30,589 nt of DNA from NCBI GenBank assembly GCA_964467615.1, contig CAYXRK010000037.1, positions 1-30,589 on the forward strand. The letters run 5' to 3'. Source of the stretch: CAYXRK01 sp964467615 (GTDB taxonomy: Bacteria > Hydrogenedentota > Hydrogenedentia > Hydrogenedentales > GCA-2746185). A program made the translations under genes and the position numbers. Below, piece after piece: positions 8,148 through 17,776 of this stretch (positions are counted from its first letter, which is position 1; each line of letters starts with the position of its first letter). Below the pieces are notes generated by a model. It did not search any database. It worked only from the letters and a program-made list of their open reading frames with translations, and had not been told where the DNA came from.

Positions 8148-9179
8148 TTGCGATCGATTTTTCGCTTCCTGCCCGGCTTCTTCTCCCACGACATGGGGAT
8201 CGATCTGGGAACGGCGAACACGCTGGTATACGTCAAAGGCCAGGGCATCGTTCTCAGCGAACCTTCTGTAGTCGCGATAAACACCAACACCGGTGAAGTC
8301 CGCGCGGTCGGCAACGAAGCCAAGAATATGATCGGCAGAACGCCCGGCAACATCCAGGCTATCCGCCCGATGAAGGACGGCGTCATCGCCGATTTCGACG
8401 TTACGGAGGCGATGCTTCGCTACTTCATTCAGAAGGTCCACAACCGCAGGCGGCTCATTACGCCGCGCGTGGCCATCAGCGTGCCATCCGGCATCACGGC
8501 GGTCGAGAAACGCGCCGTTATCGAAAGCGCAAGGAAGGCCGGGGCGAAACAAGTCTTCACGATGGAAGAGCCAATGTCCGCCGCGATCGGCGCCGGGCTG
8601 CCGGTGCAAGAGCCGCAGGGGTGCATGATCGTCGACATCGGCGGCGGCACCACCGAGGTGGCGGTCATCTCGCTCGGCGGCATCGTGATATCGAAATCCG
8701 TGCGCGTCGCCGGCGACGAAATGGACCAGGCGATAATCCAACATCTCAAGCGCACCTACAACATGATGGTCGGCGAGCGCACCTCCGAAGACATCAAGAT
8801 CAAAATCGGTTCGGCGTTTCCGCTCAAGGACGAACTCGAGATGCAAGTCAAGGGCCGCGACCAGGTCATGGGCCTGCCGAAGACGCTCACGATCACCTCG
8901 GAAGAAATACGCGAGGCGCTTCGCGAGCCAGTTAGCGCAATCGTAGATGCCGTCCGTGTCACGCTCGAACGCACTCCGCCTGAACTCGCCGCGGACATCG
9001 TAGACAGGGGGGTCGTGCTCGCGGGGGGCGGGGCGTTGCTGCGCGGGCTCGATAAGTTGTTGTCCAAGGAAACGGGTCTTCACGTGACCAAAGCGGAAGA
9101 CCCGCTGACCGCCGTCGTGCTTGGCACGGGGAAATACCTCGAAGGCCTCAAGGGATTTGACGGCGACTTCTACCGCTAG
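8148..9179 (+). CDS. mreB: Rod-shape-determining actin homologue MreB
   Basis: MreB polymerises under the inner membrane and directs the elongasome that inserts lateral-wall peptidoglycan. The actin-fold nucleotide motifs are present: MGIDLGTANTLVYVKG at the N-terminus, VDIGGGTTEVAVI in the middle and LAGGGALLRGLD near the C-terminus. The start is taken as TTG at 8148, preceded by AGGGG with a 7-nt spacer. It gives 343 residues, the usual MreB size, with the short amphipathic N-terminal stretch RSIFRFLPGFF that fits membrane binding. A TTG at 8073 in the same frame would add 25 atypical residues without a clear ribosome site. It is first in a tight operon, with mreC beginning 2 nt after its stop. 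Confidence 0.97.
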   Translation: MRSIFRFLPGFFSHDMGIDLGTANTLVYVKGQGIVLSEPSVVAINTNTGEVRAVGNEAKNMIGRTPGNIQAIRPMKDGVIADFDVTEAMLRYFIQKVHNRRRLITPRVAISVPSGITAVEKRAVIESARKAGAKQVFTMEEPMSAAIGAGLPVQEPQGCMIVDIGGGTTEVAVISLGGIVISKSVRVAGDEMDQAIIQHLKRTYNMMVGERTSEDIKIKIGSAFPLKDELEMQVKGRDQVMGLPKTLTITSEEIREALREPVSAIVDAVRVTLERTPPELAADIVDRGVVLAGGGALLRGLDKLLSKETGLHVTKAEDPLTAVVLGTGKYLEGLKGFDGDFYR

Positions 9180-9181
9180 GA

Positions 9182-10108
9182 GTGCCTATTTCAGTCGTTC
9201 AACGCATTCGGGACCATCGCGCAACGCTGCTCTTGGTCTTGTACGTAGGTCTATCCATCGCCTCCCTGGCGACTGGCGCGCGGGGTGGGCGAATCGCTGA
9301 TTTTTTGCGCGCCGCGCTCACGACCGCCTCATACCCGTTCACGTGGACACTTTCGATAGCGCAAGACGGCGTCGTCTATGTGTCGGGCCTCGTCTCTGAG
9401 TATGACGCGGTGTGGGACGACAACCGGGACCTCCGGCAAACGCTGGGTCTCATGATGGAACGCACGGCGGATCGGCGCGAACTCGTCGAAGAAAATGTCC
9501 GGCTTCGGGCGCTGCTCGACTTTCAACGCGCACGCCCGGATCTGCGCGTCGAGGCCGCCGAAGTCATTCAACGATCCGGGGGATTGCTCACCATCGATCG
9601 AGGCAGCGTGCACGGCATGCGCGAATCCATGAGCGTGATTTCACCCGACGGCGTTATCGGGATGATTACGCGGGTCGATCCCTTCTCCTCCATCGTGTCT
9701 TCCTTGCAAGACCCCGATTGCCGGATCGACGCGATGATCGAGCGCACCCGCGTCCGCGGGACGATACACGGGAGCGTCAGCGATTTGAGCCGCGTTTGCA
9801 ACATGCACTACATTGAAATCAAGGACGAAGTCCACGAGAACGATCGCGTCGTGACGAGCCCCGAGAGCGTGTTCCCCAGCGGACTTCCGATCGGCCGGGT
9901 TTCCGCGCTCGACTTCACAACCGGCTCCCTCTGGAAATCCGTGGGCGTCGAGCCCGCTGCGGACCCATACCGCGTGGACGAACTGTTTATCGTGCTGTCT
10001 TCCGACACTCCCTGGCGGGAGCTTGCCGGTGTGCCGGACGACGAAATCGGTGCGCCGGTTGGCGATTCCAGTGGTTCCCAATCGATCCAGGAACGGCTAG
10101 CGCCGTAG
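9182..10108 (+). CDS. mreC: Rod-shape-determining protein MreC
   Basis: This 308-aa bitopic inner-membrane protein links MreB to PBP2 and RodA in the periplasm. Residues about 14-33 form one membrane segment (ATLLLVLYVGLSIASLATG). Residues about 70-115 are a predicted coiled coil rich in Glu/Arg/Leu, and the rest is the beta-rich MreC core (IDRGSVHGM, VISPDGVIGMI, VTSPESVFPSGLPIGRV). The tail after about 285 is poorly conserved and acidic/serine-rich. The GTG at 9182, 2 nt after the mreB TAG, is the only upstream start that leaves the membrane segment intact; AGGA lies directly against it, so initiation probably depends on coupling to mreB. Confidence 0.95.
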   Translation: MPISVVQRIRDHRATLLLVLYVGLSIASLATGARGGRIADFLRAALTTASYPFTWTLSIAQDGVVYVSGLVSEYDAVWDDNRDLRQTLGLMMERTADRRELVEENVRLRALLDFQRARPDLRVEAAEVIQRSGGLLTIDRGSVHGMRESMSVISPDGVIGMITRVDPFSSIVSSLQDPDCRIDAMIERTRVRGTIHGSVSDLSRVCNMHYIEIKDEVHENDRVVTSPESVFPSGLPIGRVSALDFTTGSLWKSVGVEPAADPYRVDELFIVLSSDTPWRELAGVPDDEIGAPVGDSSGSQSIQERLAP

Positions 10109-10110
10109 CC

Positions 10111-10614
10111 ATGACGAACGCGTACTGGGCGGCACTCGTAATTTTCACCGCACTCGTCGAGGCGACTTGGCTTGGCTTGGTACGCTTCCAAGGTGTACTG
10201 CCGGATCTCATTCTAGTTCTCGTCATCTTTTTTGCATTGACCTGGGGCGAAGAACGCGCGATGTTCACGGGCGTCATCGGAGGACTGTTGCAAGACGTGG
10301 CGGGCGACACGGGCCTGGGGCATCACGTCTTGTGCCTTGTTCTCGTGGGGTTTTTCGTGGGAAAGGTTTCGCACCGTTTGCTCGTAGACTTGCCGGCGGT
10401 CAAAGCGGGATTCGTTTTTGTCGCCAGCATCGCCCATGGAATTCTGTTCACCACAATCGCCTACCTTCAGAATCCCGACATGAGCGCCTTGTACACTATC
10501 GGCGTAAACGTGATCCCAAGCGCCTTCTATACTGCCGTCGCGGCGCCAATCGTCTTCTTCGTGCTAACGCGCTCCAAACGGCTGGGACCTCCGATCCAGG
10601 GGAGCGTCGGCTAA
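10111..10614 (+). CDS. mreD: Rod-shape-determining protein MreD
   Basis: This 167-aa protein is almost wholly hydrophobic, with five to six predicted membrane segments. It includes the MreD-typical region LPDLILVLVIFFALTWGEERAM, followed by GLLQDVAGDTGLGHH. MreD is an integral elongasome component modulating MreC-PBP2 signalling. The ATG at 10111 lies 2 nt after the mreC stop and mrdA begins 1 nt after its own stop. Gene order and size confirm the call despite the low sequence conservation of this family. Confidence 0.93.
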   Translation: MTNAYWAALVIFTALVEATWLGLVRFQGVLPDLILVLVIFFALTWGEERAMFTGVIGGLLQDVAGDTGLGHHVLCLVLVGFFVGKVSHRLLVDLPAVKAGFVFVASIAHGILFTTIAYLQNPDMSALYTIGVNVIPSAFYTAVAAPIVFFVLTRSKRLGPPIQGSVG

Positions 10615-10615
10615 C

Positions 10616-12688
10616 ATGCACGGCGGAAATCCCAAAAACCGCCGGCCGCCGCGCAACAAGGACGCCAAGAACGGCCCGGAAATCATCGAGCGCTTCGCCC
10701 CCGCGCGCGACTACTCAGGCGCCTTGAACGGAAATGACAACGAGCCCGACCCTCTCTACCAAGGAATTCAAGGCCGATTGACGCTGATCGGCGTGGCGAT
10801 ACTCATCGGATTGGCCGTTATCTGCGCGAGACTCTGGCAAGTCCAAGTCATCGATTGGGCCCAGTACCGCGCGAAGTCCGAAAGCAATCGGCTGCGCATT
10901 CAGCGTCTCGAACCACCTCGAGGCATGATTTATGGGCGCGGCCCGGACGGCGCGGACGTGGCCTTGGCGGACAACCGCGCCGCCCGTGATCTCATGTTCG
11001 TGCCGGCGGAATGCGATGTGGCCCCGGACGAAGTTGTCGATCTGCTGGGCGAGATCGTGCCCATAGATCGAGACGCCCTCGTTACCGCGATTCAACTCGC
11101 TATAAAGTCGCGGCAGCCACATCAGCAAATTCTCGTGAAGAAAGACGTTTCGCGCAGCACTATGGCCCGCGTCGAGGAATACGCACACGCGCTCCCAGGC
11201 GTCTTCACGTCGGTCCGACCGCAACGGCGCTATCTCTATGGGCGGGCGGGCGGACAACTCCTCGGTTACCTGAACGAGATCGGCCAAAAGGAACTCGATG
11301 ACAGCCGGGGCCGCTATCACATGGGCGACCTCATAGGACGACGCGGAATCGAGCAGCAGTACGAGGACCAGCTTCACGGCCGCGACGGTCAAATGTTGGT
11401 GACCAAGTTCGCGCGAGGCCGCCCCCAAATCCGCACGGACGCGTATGGCCGCCCTCAACTCGCGTCCATCGTCGACGAGTATGGACACGAACTCGCGGTC
11501 GAGCCCGCGCGTCAGGACCCGACGCCGGGCAAAAGCGTCTACTTGACATTGGATATCGAATTGCAGCGCTTTTGCGAAGACCAACTGACCGGCGAGGAAG
11601 GCGCCATCGCGGTACTCGATGCCGGATCCGGGGCCGTGCTGGCGCTAGCCAGCGCGCCGGGCTACGACCCAAGCGTTTTCGTTACATGGGGAACGGACGC
11701 CGAACGCCGGGACATGCTAACGGGAAAACCGAACCGCATGATTAACCGCTCCTTCCAAGAAGTCTACGCGCCCGGCTCGACGTTCAAAATTCTCCTCGCG
11801 CTCGCCGCGTTGGACGAGAGCGTCATTACCCCCAACACGACCTTCTACTGCCCCGGCCAATTTCAATTGCCGCAGGGCGGGCGCGCGTGGCACTGTTGGC
11901 GAAGGGGTGGGCATGGGAACGTCAGCGTCGTCGATGCCCTCGCGTTTTCCTGCGATGTCTTTTTCTACAACGTGGGCCTCGAACTCGGCGTGGATCGCAT
12001 CAAGACCTGGACGGACCGCATCGGCCTCGGCGTGCGCACCGGTCTCGATCTACCCGGAGAAGTCGAGGGCCTGATTCCATCCTCAGGTTGGAAAGAAGCC
12101 CTTATGAAACCCTCCCACCCCGACGAACCTTGGGAATGGAAATGGTATCCGGGCGAGACGGTCAACCTCTCCATCGGTCAAGGTTCAACAGCGGTCACCC
12201 CCCTGCAGGCCGCCGTAATGATGGCCTCCGTCATCAACGGCGGCTACCGAGTGACGCCGTTCATCAATCGGGACATGCCGACGCGGCCCTCCGAGCGTTT
12301 GTTTAGCGAAGCCTCATGGGCCGTAGTCGTCGAGGGCCTGCGCAAGTGCGTCGAAAAAGGCCCCCCCGCCCCAACCGGCACAGGCAAGGAAGCCAAGGTC
12401 GAAGGCTTCGCCGTGCTGGGCAAAACCGGCTCGGCGCAGATCGTCGGGCTCGAGCAGCACGCGCAATACGAGAACGAAGAGGACATCCCGAAGGAGATTC
12501 GCGACCACGCGTGGTTCGTCTCGGGCGTCATGGATCGCGAGCCGCCGATCGCGATGTGCATTCTCGTCGAGCATGGGCACCACGGGAGCAGCGTCGCCGC
12601 GCCCATCGCGAAGAAAATCATCGAACATTTTTACGGACGCGGGGACTCGTCCCCATTGACGATTGCCACTGCCGGAGGCGGCACATGA
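10616..12688 (+). CDS. mrdA: Penicillin-binding protein 2, elongasome DD-transpeptidase
   Basis: This 690-aa class B PBP cross-links lateral-wall peptidoglycan in complex with RodA. A basic, Pro/Asn-rich cytoplasmic N-terminus of about 55 residues is followed by one membrane anchor (about 57-75, LTLIGVAILIGLAVICARLW). Next come the PBP dimer domain (GMIYGRGPDG, LLGYLNEIG, DLIGRRGIEQQYE) and the transpeptidase domain. The catalytic motifs are Ser388-Lys391 (PGSTFK), Ser445-Cys-Asp (FSCD in place of the usual SxN) and Lys603-Thr-Gly (GKTGSAQ). It is slightly longer than the E. coli protein because of the N-terminal extension. The ATG at 10616 has AGGGGAG about 11 nt upstream. Its stop overlaps the rodA start by 4 nt. 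Confidence 0.96.
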   Translation: MHGGNPKNRRPPRNKDAKNGPEIIERFAPARDYSGALNGNDNEPDPLYQGIQGRLTLIGVAILIGLAVICARLWQVQVIDWAQYRAKSESNRLRIQRLEPPRGMIYGRGPDGADVALADNRAARDLMFVPAECDVAPDEVVDLLGEIVPIDRDALVTAIQLAIKSRQPHQQILVKKDVSRSTMARVEEYAHALPGVFTSVRPQRRYLYGRAGGQLLGYLNEIGQKELDDSRGRYHMGDLIGRRGIEQQYEDQLHGRDGQMLVTKFARGRPQIRTDAYGRPQLASIVDEYGHELAVEPARQDPTPGKSVYLTLDIELQRFCEDQLTGEEGAIAVLDAGSGAVLALASAPGYDPSVFVTWGTDAERRDMLTGKPNRMINRSFQEVYAPGSTFKILLALAALDESVITPNTTFYCPGQFQLPQGGRAWHCWRRGGHGNVSVVDALAFSCDVFFYNVGLELGVDRIKTWTDRIGLGVRTGLDLPGEVEGLIPSSGWKEALMKPSHPDEPWEWKWYPGETVNLSIGQGSTAVTPLQAAVMMASVINGGYRVTPFINRDMPTRPSERLFSEASWAVVVEGLRKCVEKGPPAPTGTGKEAKVEGFAVLGKTGSAQIVGLEQHAQYENEEDIPKEIRDHAWFVSGVMDREPPIAMCILVEHGHHGSSVAAPIAKKIIEHFYGRGDSSPLTIATAGGGT

Positions 12689-13824
12689 AATTGGTCCGCG
12701 CCGGAACGATTGACACGCACATCGGGGTGTTCAACGCGCGCGCCCTGCGCGGTGCCGATCTATTGATGCTTGTCTTCTTCTTGGGCCTGGCCACCGTCGG
12801 AATTGCCACACTATACAGCGCCAACCGAAGCCTCTCCGCGGACACGCCCTACTACCTTCGTCAGCTGATGTTCGTGCCCTTTGGCCTGGCACTCGCGCTC
12901 TGGGTTTCCTGTCTCGACTACCGCTTTCTAGTCTCGCTCGCGCCTCTCATATACATCGTCGTCGTTGGCCTCCTCGTCGCCGTGTTGCTGTGGGGCGCCG
13001 TCGTCAAAGGGGCCCAGCGTTGGATCGACCTCGGCCCGATCACCCTCCAGCCCTCCGAGCAGTCCAAGCTCGCGCTCATATTCGTGCTCGCGTGGTATCT
13101 GGGCAAATGCGGAGATCGCATCAAGCAATTGCCGTTTTTTTTGCTGACGTTCCTGATCGCCGCAGTGCCGGTCGCGCTAATTCTCAAGCAACCGAATTTG
13201 GGTACCGCGGCCTCCCTCGGCCCCATCACCGTCGCCATGCTGTATGCGGCGGGCTGCAAACGCTGGCACCTCGCGGCGTTGCTACTCACGGCCGCAGCGG
13301 CGCTGCCAATCGCGTGGGCGAGCATGCAAGACTACCAACGCCAGCGCGTCCTAAGTTTTATGGATCCGATGGCCGACCCTAAAGGCGCCGGTTATCATAC
13401 GATTCAGAGTATGATCACTGTCGGAAGCGGCGGACTGACTGGCAAAGGCTACATGCAAGGCACACAGACTTACCTTAGCTACCTGCCCGAGCACCACACG
13501 GACTTCATATTTTCCCTGCTCGCCGAAGAGTGGGGATTCATGGGTGCCGCGGCGGTAGTTGCGCTCTATGGCGCATTCCTCTTGCGAGGATTGTCCTTTG
13601 CCCAACGAAGCGCGGACCTCGAGGGGGCCCTCCTGGTCGTCGGGGTCGTCACCGTCCTCGCGTTTCACGTCTTCGTCAACATCGCCATTACCTTGGGACT
13701 TCTGCCCGTGACCGGAATACCGCTGCCGTTCCTCAGTTACGGGCGGTCCTTTTACCTCACCACCGCGCTGTCCGTCGGCGTGCTCCTCAGCGTCCACGTG
13801 CAAAGCAAGTTGCGCCGCGAATGA
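12685..13824 (+). CDS. rodA: RodA, SEDS-family peptidoglycan glycosyltransferase
   Basis: This 379-aa polytopic protein polymerises lipid II into glycan strands together with PBP2. About ten membrane segments are visible. The SEDS signature LPEHHTDFIF carries Asp273, equivalent to the catalytic aspartate of B. subtilis RodA, followed by AEEWGFMGA. The late segment GIPLPFLSYG is also typical. The start is the ATG at 12685 in an ATGA overlap with mrdA; the frame is open further upstream but those residues are mrdA antiframe. It is followed 22 nt later by rng. Confidence 0.96.
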   Translation: MKLVRAGTIDTHIGVFNARALRGADLLMLVFFLGLATVGIATLYSANRSLSADTPYYLRQLMFVPFGLALALWVSCLDYRFLVSLAPLIYIVVVGLLVAVLLWGAVVKGAQRWIDLGPITLQPSEQSKLALIFVLAWYLGKCGDRIKQLPFFLLTFLIAAVPVALILKQPNLGTAASLGPITVAMLYAAGCKRWHLAALLLTAAAALPIAWASMQDYQRQRVLSFMDPMADPKGAGYHTIQSMITVGSGGLTGKGYMQGTQTYLSYLPEHHTDFIFSLLAEEWGFMGAAAVVALYGAFLLRGLSFAQRSADLEGALLVVGVVTVLAFHVFVNIAITLGLLPVTGIPLPFLSYGRSFYLTTALSVGVLLSVHVQSKLRRE

Positions 13825-13846
13825 CGCCGCGCGTACCGGAGAACCT

Positions 13847-15367
13847 ATGAAAGAATACGTCATCAATGTAAGCCCCCTCGAGACGCGAATCGCCCTCCTC
13901 GAGGACAACCTTCTAGCCGAACTCTCGGTCGAACGCCAAGAGCAACGCAGCCTCGTCGGCAACGTCTACCGCGGACGGATCGATTCCGTGATCCCCGGCA
14001 TACAGGCCGCCTTCGTCGATATCGGCCTCGAGAAAAACGGGTTTCTCTACGTCTCGGACATCGCGGGCGCCGAAGGGACCGGCGATTTCGAGTTCTCAGA
14101 AGCCGTCCCAACCTCACGCAACAGGCACGCCAAAAAGCAGAACATCGATCAGATGGTCAAGAAGGGCCAGGACATCATGGTCCAGGTTCGCAAGGACACC
14201 CTTGGGACCAAGGGTGTCCGGCTCACCAATTTCGTCACGCTCGCTGGCCGCTACGTTGTATTGATGCCGACGATCACCCAACTCGGCGTCTCTCGAAAGA
14301 TCGAAGACGAAGCCGAACGCGACCGCCTCAAGCGAATCCTGCGCCAATTCCGTAAGACCAAGCGTTACGGCCTCATCCTGCGGACCGCGGGCGAAGAGCA
14401 GCCGAAATCAGAACTCGAACGCGACATGACGTTCCTGGATCGCCAATGGGAGCGTATCAAGCGGCGCATGGCCCGCAAGGGCAACGGCATGCTGCTCTAC
14501 GAAGACCTCAATCCAATTCTTCGCACCGTCCGCGATTCTTTCACCGAGGACATCGACAGACTTACGATCGACGACACCGACCAATACGAGCAAGTCCTCG
14601 ATTTCCTGGACAACTTCGCGCCGCAACTCAAGAAGAACTGCAAGCACTACACCGCGAAACAGCCCATCTTCGACAAGTTCGGCGTCGAAGACGAAATCAC
14701 AAAAGCACTTAAACGCACCGTCCAACTCAAAAGCGGCGGCTACATCTGCATCGACCAGACCGAAGCCCTCATCGCCATCGACGTCAACACCGGGCGGTTC
14801 ACCGGCAAGAAAAATCTCGAGGACACCGTGTTGCGCACCAACCTCGAAGCCGCCGAGGAAATCGCCCGCCAGGTCCGTCTGCGTGACATGGGTGGCATCA
14901 TCGTCATCGACTTTATCGACATGGAACTCGCGCAGAACCGGCGTAAACTCATTCAGAAATTGCAGGAATCGCTTCGCAACGACCGCGCAAAGACCACCGT
15001 ATCCGAAGTCAGCGAACTCGGCATGATCGAGATGACGCGCAAACGCGTCAAACACAATCTCGTCAAAGCGCTCTCGCAACCATGCCCCTATTGCGAGGGC
15101 CAGGGCATGGTTCGTTCGGTAACGACGATGACCTTCGACACGCTGCGCCGCCTCGAATCATTCTTCTGCAAATCGAGGGAGAAGAGCATCATCCTGCAGG
15201 TCCATCCGGACGTCGCCAGAAGGCTCCGCGGCGAGAACAAAAACCTGCTCGACGACATCATCGAGGCCAACAGCCGCGAGATCGCCGTCGAATCCGTCAT
15301 CGATTTCCACATCCACGACACCGCCGTCCTCAGCGCCCGCACACGGCAGGAAGTCGCGCACTACTGA
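13847..15367 (+). CDS. rng: Ribonuclease E/G family endoribonuclease
   Basis: This 506-aa protein has the RNase G layout: an S1-type RNA-binding domain (about 35-130), then the catalytic RNase E/G region. Metal-binding catalytic aspartates are Asp312 (IAIDVNTGRF) and Asp355 (IIVIDFIDM). The zinc-link motif CPYCEGQG carries Cys413 and Cys416. RNase G/E enzymes cut AU-rich single-stranded RNA and mature 5S or 16S rRNA. There is no long disordered C-terminal scaffold as in RNase E, supporting the G-type call. The start has GGAG with a 5-nt spacer. Linkage of rng to the mre genes is common in bacteria. It converges on the ABC permease gene with a 16-nt gap. Confidence 0.94.
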   Translation: MKEYVINVSPLETRIALLEDNLLAELSVERQEQRSLVGNVYRGRIDSVIPGIQAAFVDIGLEKNGFLYVSDIAGAEGTGDFEFSEAVPTSRNRHAKKQNIDQMVKKGQDIMVQVRKDTLGTKGVRLTNFVTLAGRYVVLMPTITQLGVSRKIEDEAERDRLKRILRQFRKTKRYGLILRTAGEEQPKSELERDMTFLDRQWERIKRRMARKGNGMLLYEDLNPILRTVRDSFTEDIDRLTIDDTDQYEQVLDFLDNFAPQLKKNCKHYTAKQPIFDKFGVEDEITKALKRTVQLKSGGYICIDQTEALIAIDVNTGRFTGKKNLEDTVLRTNLEAAEEIARQVRLRDMGGIIVIDFIDMELAQNRRKLIQKLQESLRNDRAKTTVSEVSELGMIEMTRKRVKHNLVKALSQPCPYCEGQGMVRSVTTMTFDTLRRLESFFCKSREKSIILQVHPDVARRLRGENKNLLDDIIEANSREIAVESVIDFHIHDTAVLSARTRQEVAHY

Positions 15368-15383
15368 GTCACGGAGAGCCGGA

Positions 15384-17015
15384 CTACACGGCCCGAGTAG
15401 CGCTGGGATCGAACCCGTCGTAAATGATCGCGGTCACGAAGATCGCCGACACGGCCGCGATGCACACGACGACCCAGCTCGTAACAATTGCCACGATCAA
15501 ATTACCCGCGATGAGGAAGGCGATCCCGCCAATGCCCGCCGCGACACCGGCAACCAGCGCCATGGCCAAGAACTTGATGATCATCAGCACGAGGTGTTTG
15601 GCGACGGCATGAAAGTCGCCCTGCATAGCGCCCTCAAAGCGTATTGGGTAGAGTAGAAACACCGCGTTCTCGATCCCAAAAAAGAGCGCGATGATAGGCA
15701 ACATTGCCAGGATGGCGAGCACGGCCTGCGGGACGGCGCCCGCGGCGATTCCCGCGCCCAAAACGAACACGGCCTGGATGCATGCAACCACGAGCGTGAT
15801 GCCTCCCACCTGCGCGGCGGCAACCGCGACGGGCCGTAGCGGGAGAGTTTTCAAGTAGTCAATCGCATCAAAGTCGCCTCTGAAGTCGAACCGCAACATC
15901 TGCGCGAAGATGAAGGTCATGTACGCCATTGCCCCCATTGCTATCCCCGCTCCTGCAAATCCATCTTCCTTCCCAGGGATCGGTAAGGCCCCGAGCGCGA
16001 TGCCGCCCAGGAGCGCCAGAATCCCAATGTTACGGACCGATGGAGACCGTAACGCCGTCAATAATTGCCGGCGCAGTATCGGGCCGCCCCCGAAAAGACG
16101 AGGAATCGCGCGCAACGCGACGCGACCCGATTTGGCCCGTTGAAACTTTCCTACTTTTCCAGCGCGCCATTGTTTTATGCGTTCGTAGTGGGCGTGGCTC
16201 GCGGCCAGTACGATCTCCTGATGGACGGAGTCGGCCCAGACGATCGCGCCCACCACGACCGCATTCACCCCGAAGCCAGCGATCACCCAGGGCAATGCTT
16301 CAAGCCACGAAGGGGCCGCGATGACGTTCGTGAAAAGTCGAAACGGCGCGGCCGCGCCGTTCAACCATGGGGACTGGGCGGCGGTCTTGAGCGCCTCGAT
16401 CGAATCAATTTCGATGCCCGGGCGAACTGCCTGCCACGCGATTAGAGCGCCAACAACTATAAACACGCTCGCGGCGACGACGCGCGCGAACGAGTACAGG
16501 CGGGCCGCGATGCCCTCCAACGTCACGGTGATGGCGGTGTTAATCCATTGGATAAAGGAAACTACCAGCATCATCGCGACCGCTACCCGAATATACGGCA
16601 CGTTCGGGACCCGTACAAAAAGCGAAAAAATCATCGCCATGATGAGGTGCCCGCTAGCGCCGACCGCGAGCTTGTACAGGATCAATTCGCGCCGTAGAAA
16701 CGGCGCTGGAAAAAGAAAATCAATCTCTGAGGGTGCGAAAACCAAACCTCGCTCGCCGAGACCTCCGAAGAACGTAAACACACAAAGCGCCAACATTCCG
16801 ACCGGCATCCACTGGACCACGTCGACCGACATGAGCGTATCTTCCGCACGATACCTCACGAGCACGAACTGGCCGATCCACGCCGTGAACAGAAGCAGGC
16901 TGAACGCCGTAAGCAGTGCGCCGCGAAGCGTACGCGACGCGCGGAACATTTGGCGGAAACGCGCCTTCGTGCTCATCCGCCAGAGCATGCGCAAAGAAGG
17001 ATGAAGCAGCGTCAT
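15384..17015 (-). CDS. ABC exporter permease, polytopic membrane protein
   Basis: This 543-aa protein has roughly 11-12 hydrophobic segments and charged loops after FLFPAPFLRRELILYKL and around residues 280-310. The overall form, and motifs such as EIDFLFPAP and LKTLPLRPVAVA, fit the large ABC-2-type 'putative ABC exporter' permeases seen in Planctomycetes and relatives. The ATG at 17015 overlaps the ATPase stop (ATGA), so it is almost certainly the partner of that ATPase. The substrate is unknown. One permease gene only is present, so the transporter probably works as a homodimer or pseudo-dimer. Confidence 0.8.
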   Translation of the reverse strand: MTLLHPSLRMLWRMSTKARFRQMFRASRTLRGALLTAFSLLLFTAWIGQFVLVRYRAEDTLMSVDVVQWMPVGMLALCVFTFFGGLGERGLVFAPSEIDFLFPAPFLRRELILYKLAVGASGHLIMAMIFSLFVRVPNVPYIRVAVAMMLVVSFIQWINTAITVTLEGIAARLYSFARVVAASVFIVVGALIAWQAVRPGIEIDSIEALKTAAQSPWLNGAAAPFRLFTNVIAAPSWLEALPWVIAGFGVNAVVVGAIVWADSVHQEIVLAASHAHYERIKQWRAGKVGKFQRAKSGRVALRAIPRLFGGGPILRRQLLTALRSPSVRNIGILALLGGIALGALPIPGKEDGFAGAGIAMGAMAYMTFIFAQMLRFDFRGDFDAIDYLKTLPLRPVAVAAAQVGGITLVVACIQAVFVLGAGIAAGAVPQAVLAILAMLPIIALFFGIENAVFLLYPIRFEGAMQGDFHAVAKHLVLMIIKFLAMALVAGVAAGIGGIAFLIAGNLIVAIVTSWVVVCIAAVSAIFVTAIIYDGFDPSATRAV

Positions 17016-17776
17016 GGTTCGGGAGGCGCCGCCTCAAATAGGGGCGTTCCCTCCGTCGCGCGGAAGAACACATCCTCCAAAGAAGCGTCTTCCGAAAGGC
17101 CGTCATAAGCGTCGCGCGCGCCCGATGCGCTGCCGAAGTAGAGGCCCGTGCCCTTGTGTACGATGAGAAGGTGGGTGCAAAGGTCTTCGACAAGCGCCAA
17201 TAAATGCGAACTGATGATTACCGCCGCGCCGGACGCCGCCCGCTCGCGGACTGACTCCTTCATTGTCCGGATGCCCCGCGGGTCGAGCCCCGTCATCGGC
17301 TCATCGAGCATGATCGCGGCGGGATCGTGCAGGTACGCGCAACACAGCGCCAGCTTTTGCCGCATTCCGCGCGACAATTCCTGCGCGAGTGCATCGCGCT
17401 TCTCGGTCAACTCAAAAAGCACGAGCAATGCCTCGCCGCGCGCCCGGTAATCATTCACTTGATAGACCGACGCCGAAAACTCGATGTGTTCCCAGACCGT
17501 CAGCGCGTCGAACAGCTTGGGATCGTCCGGCACGTACGCCAGACGCCGCTTCGCCTCGACGGGCCGCGACTTCATATCGACCCCGGCGATCGAGATCGAT
17601 CCCTCGGTTGGCGGAATGATCCCCGCGATGGCGCGTAACGTCGAGGTCTTTCCCGCGCCGTTCGGGCCAACAAGGCCGAGCACGTGGCCCGGCTCCACGC
17701 GGAACGACAAGCCCGCTACTGCGACGACCGCTGGCTTGCCCCGATAAACTTTGGTTAGGTTGACGACATCAATCAT
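17012..17776 (-). CDS. ABC transporter ATP-binding protein
   Basis: This 254-aa nucleotide-binding subunit shows Walker A GPNGAGKTS (37-45), signature LSRGM (134-138), Walker B IMLDEP (155-160) and the H-loop His191 (ISSHLL). The features are those of ABC-2 export ATPases of the CcmA/NatA type. The start MIDVVNLTKVYRG overlaps the stop of the upstream hydrolase gene by 4 nt; the frame is open further upstream but codes for no ABC sequence. Its own stop overlaps the permease start. The three genes therefore form one coupled operon. Confidence 0.95.
   Translation of the reverse strand: MIDVVNLTKVYRGKPAVVAVAGLSFRVEPGHVLGLVGPNGAGKTSTLRAIAGIIPPTEGSISIAGVDMKSRPVEAKRRLAYVPDDPKLFDALTVWEHIEFSASVYQVNDYRARGEALLVLFELTEKRDALAQELSRGMRQKLALCCAYLHDPAAIMLDEPMTGLDPRGIRTMKESVRERAASGAAVIISSHLLALVEDLCTHLLIVHKGTGLYFGSASGARDAYDGLSEDASLEDVFFRATEGTPLFEAAPPEP

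Noticed and set aside
12316..12684. In-frame upstream extension of rodA
   Set aside because: It overlaps the catalytic domain of mrdA in another frame and gives Arg-rich nonsense. The ATGA overlap at 12685 gives a normal RodA N-terminus.
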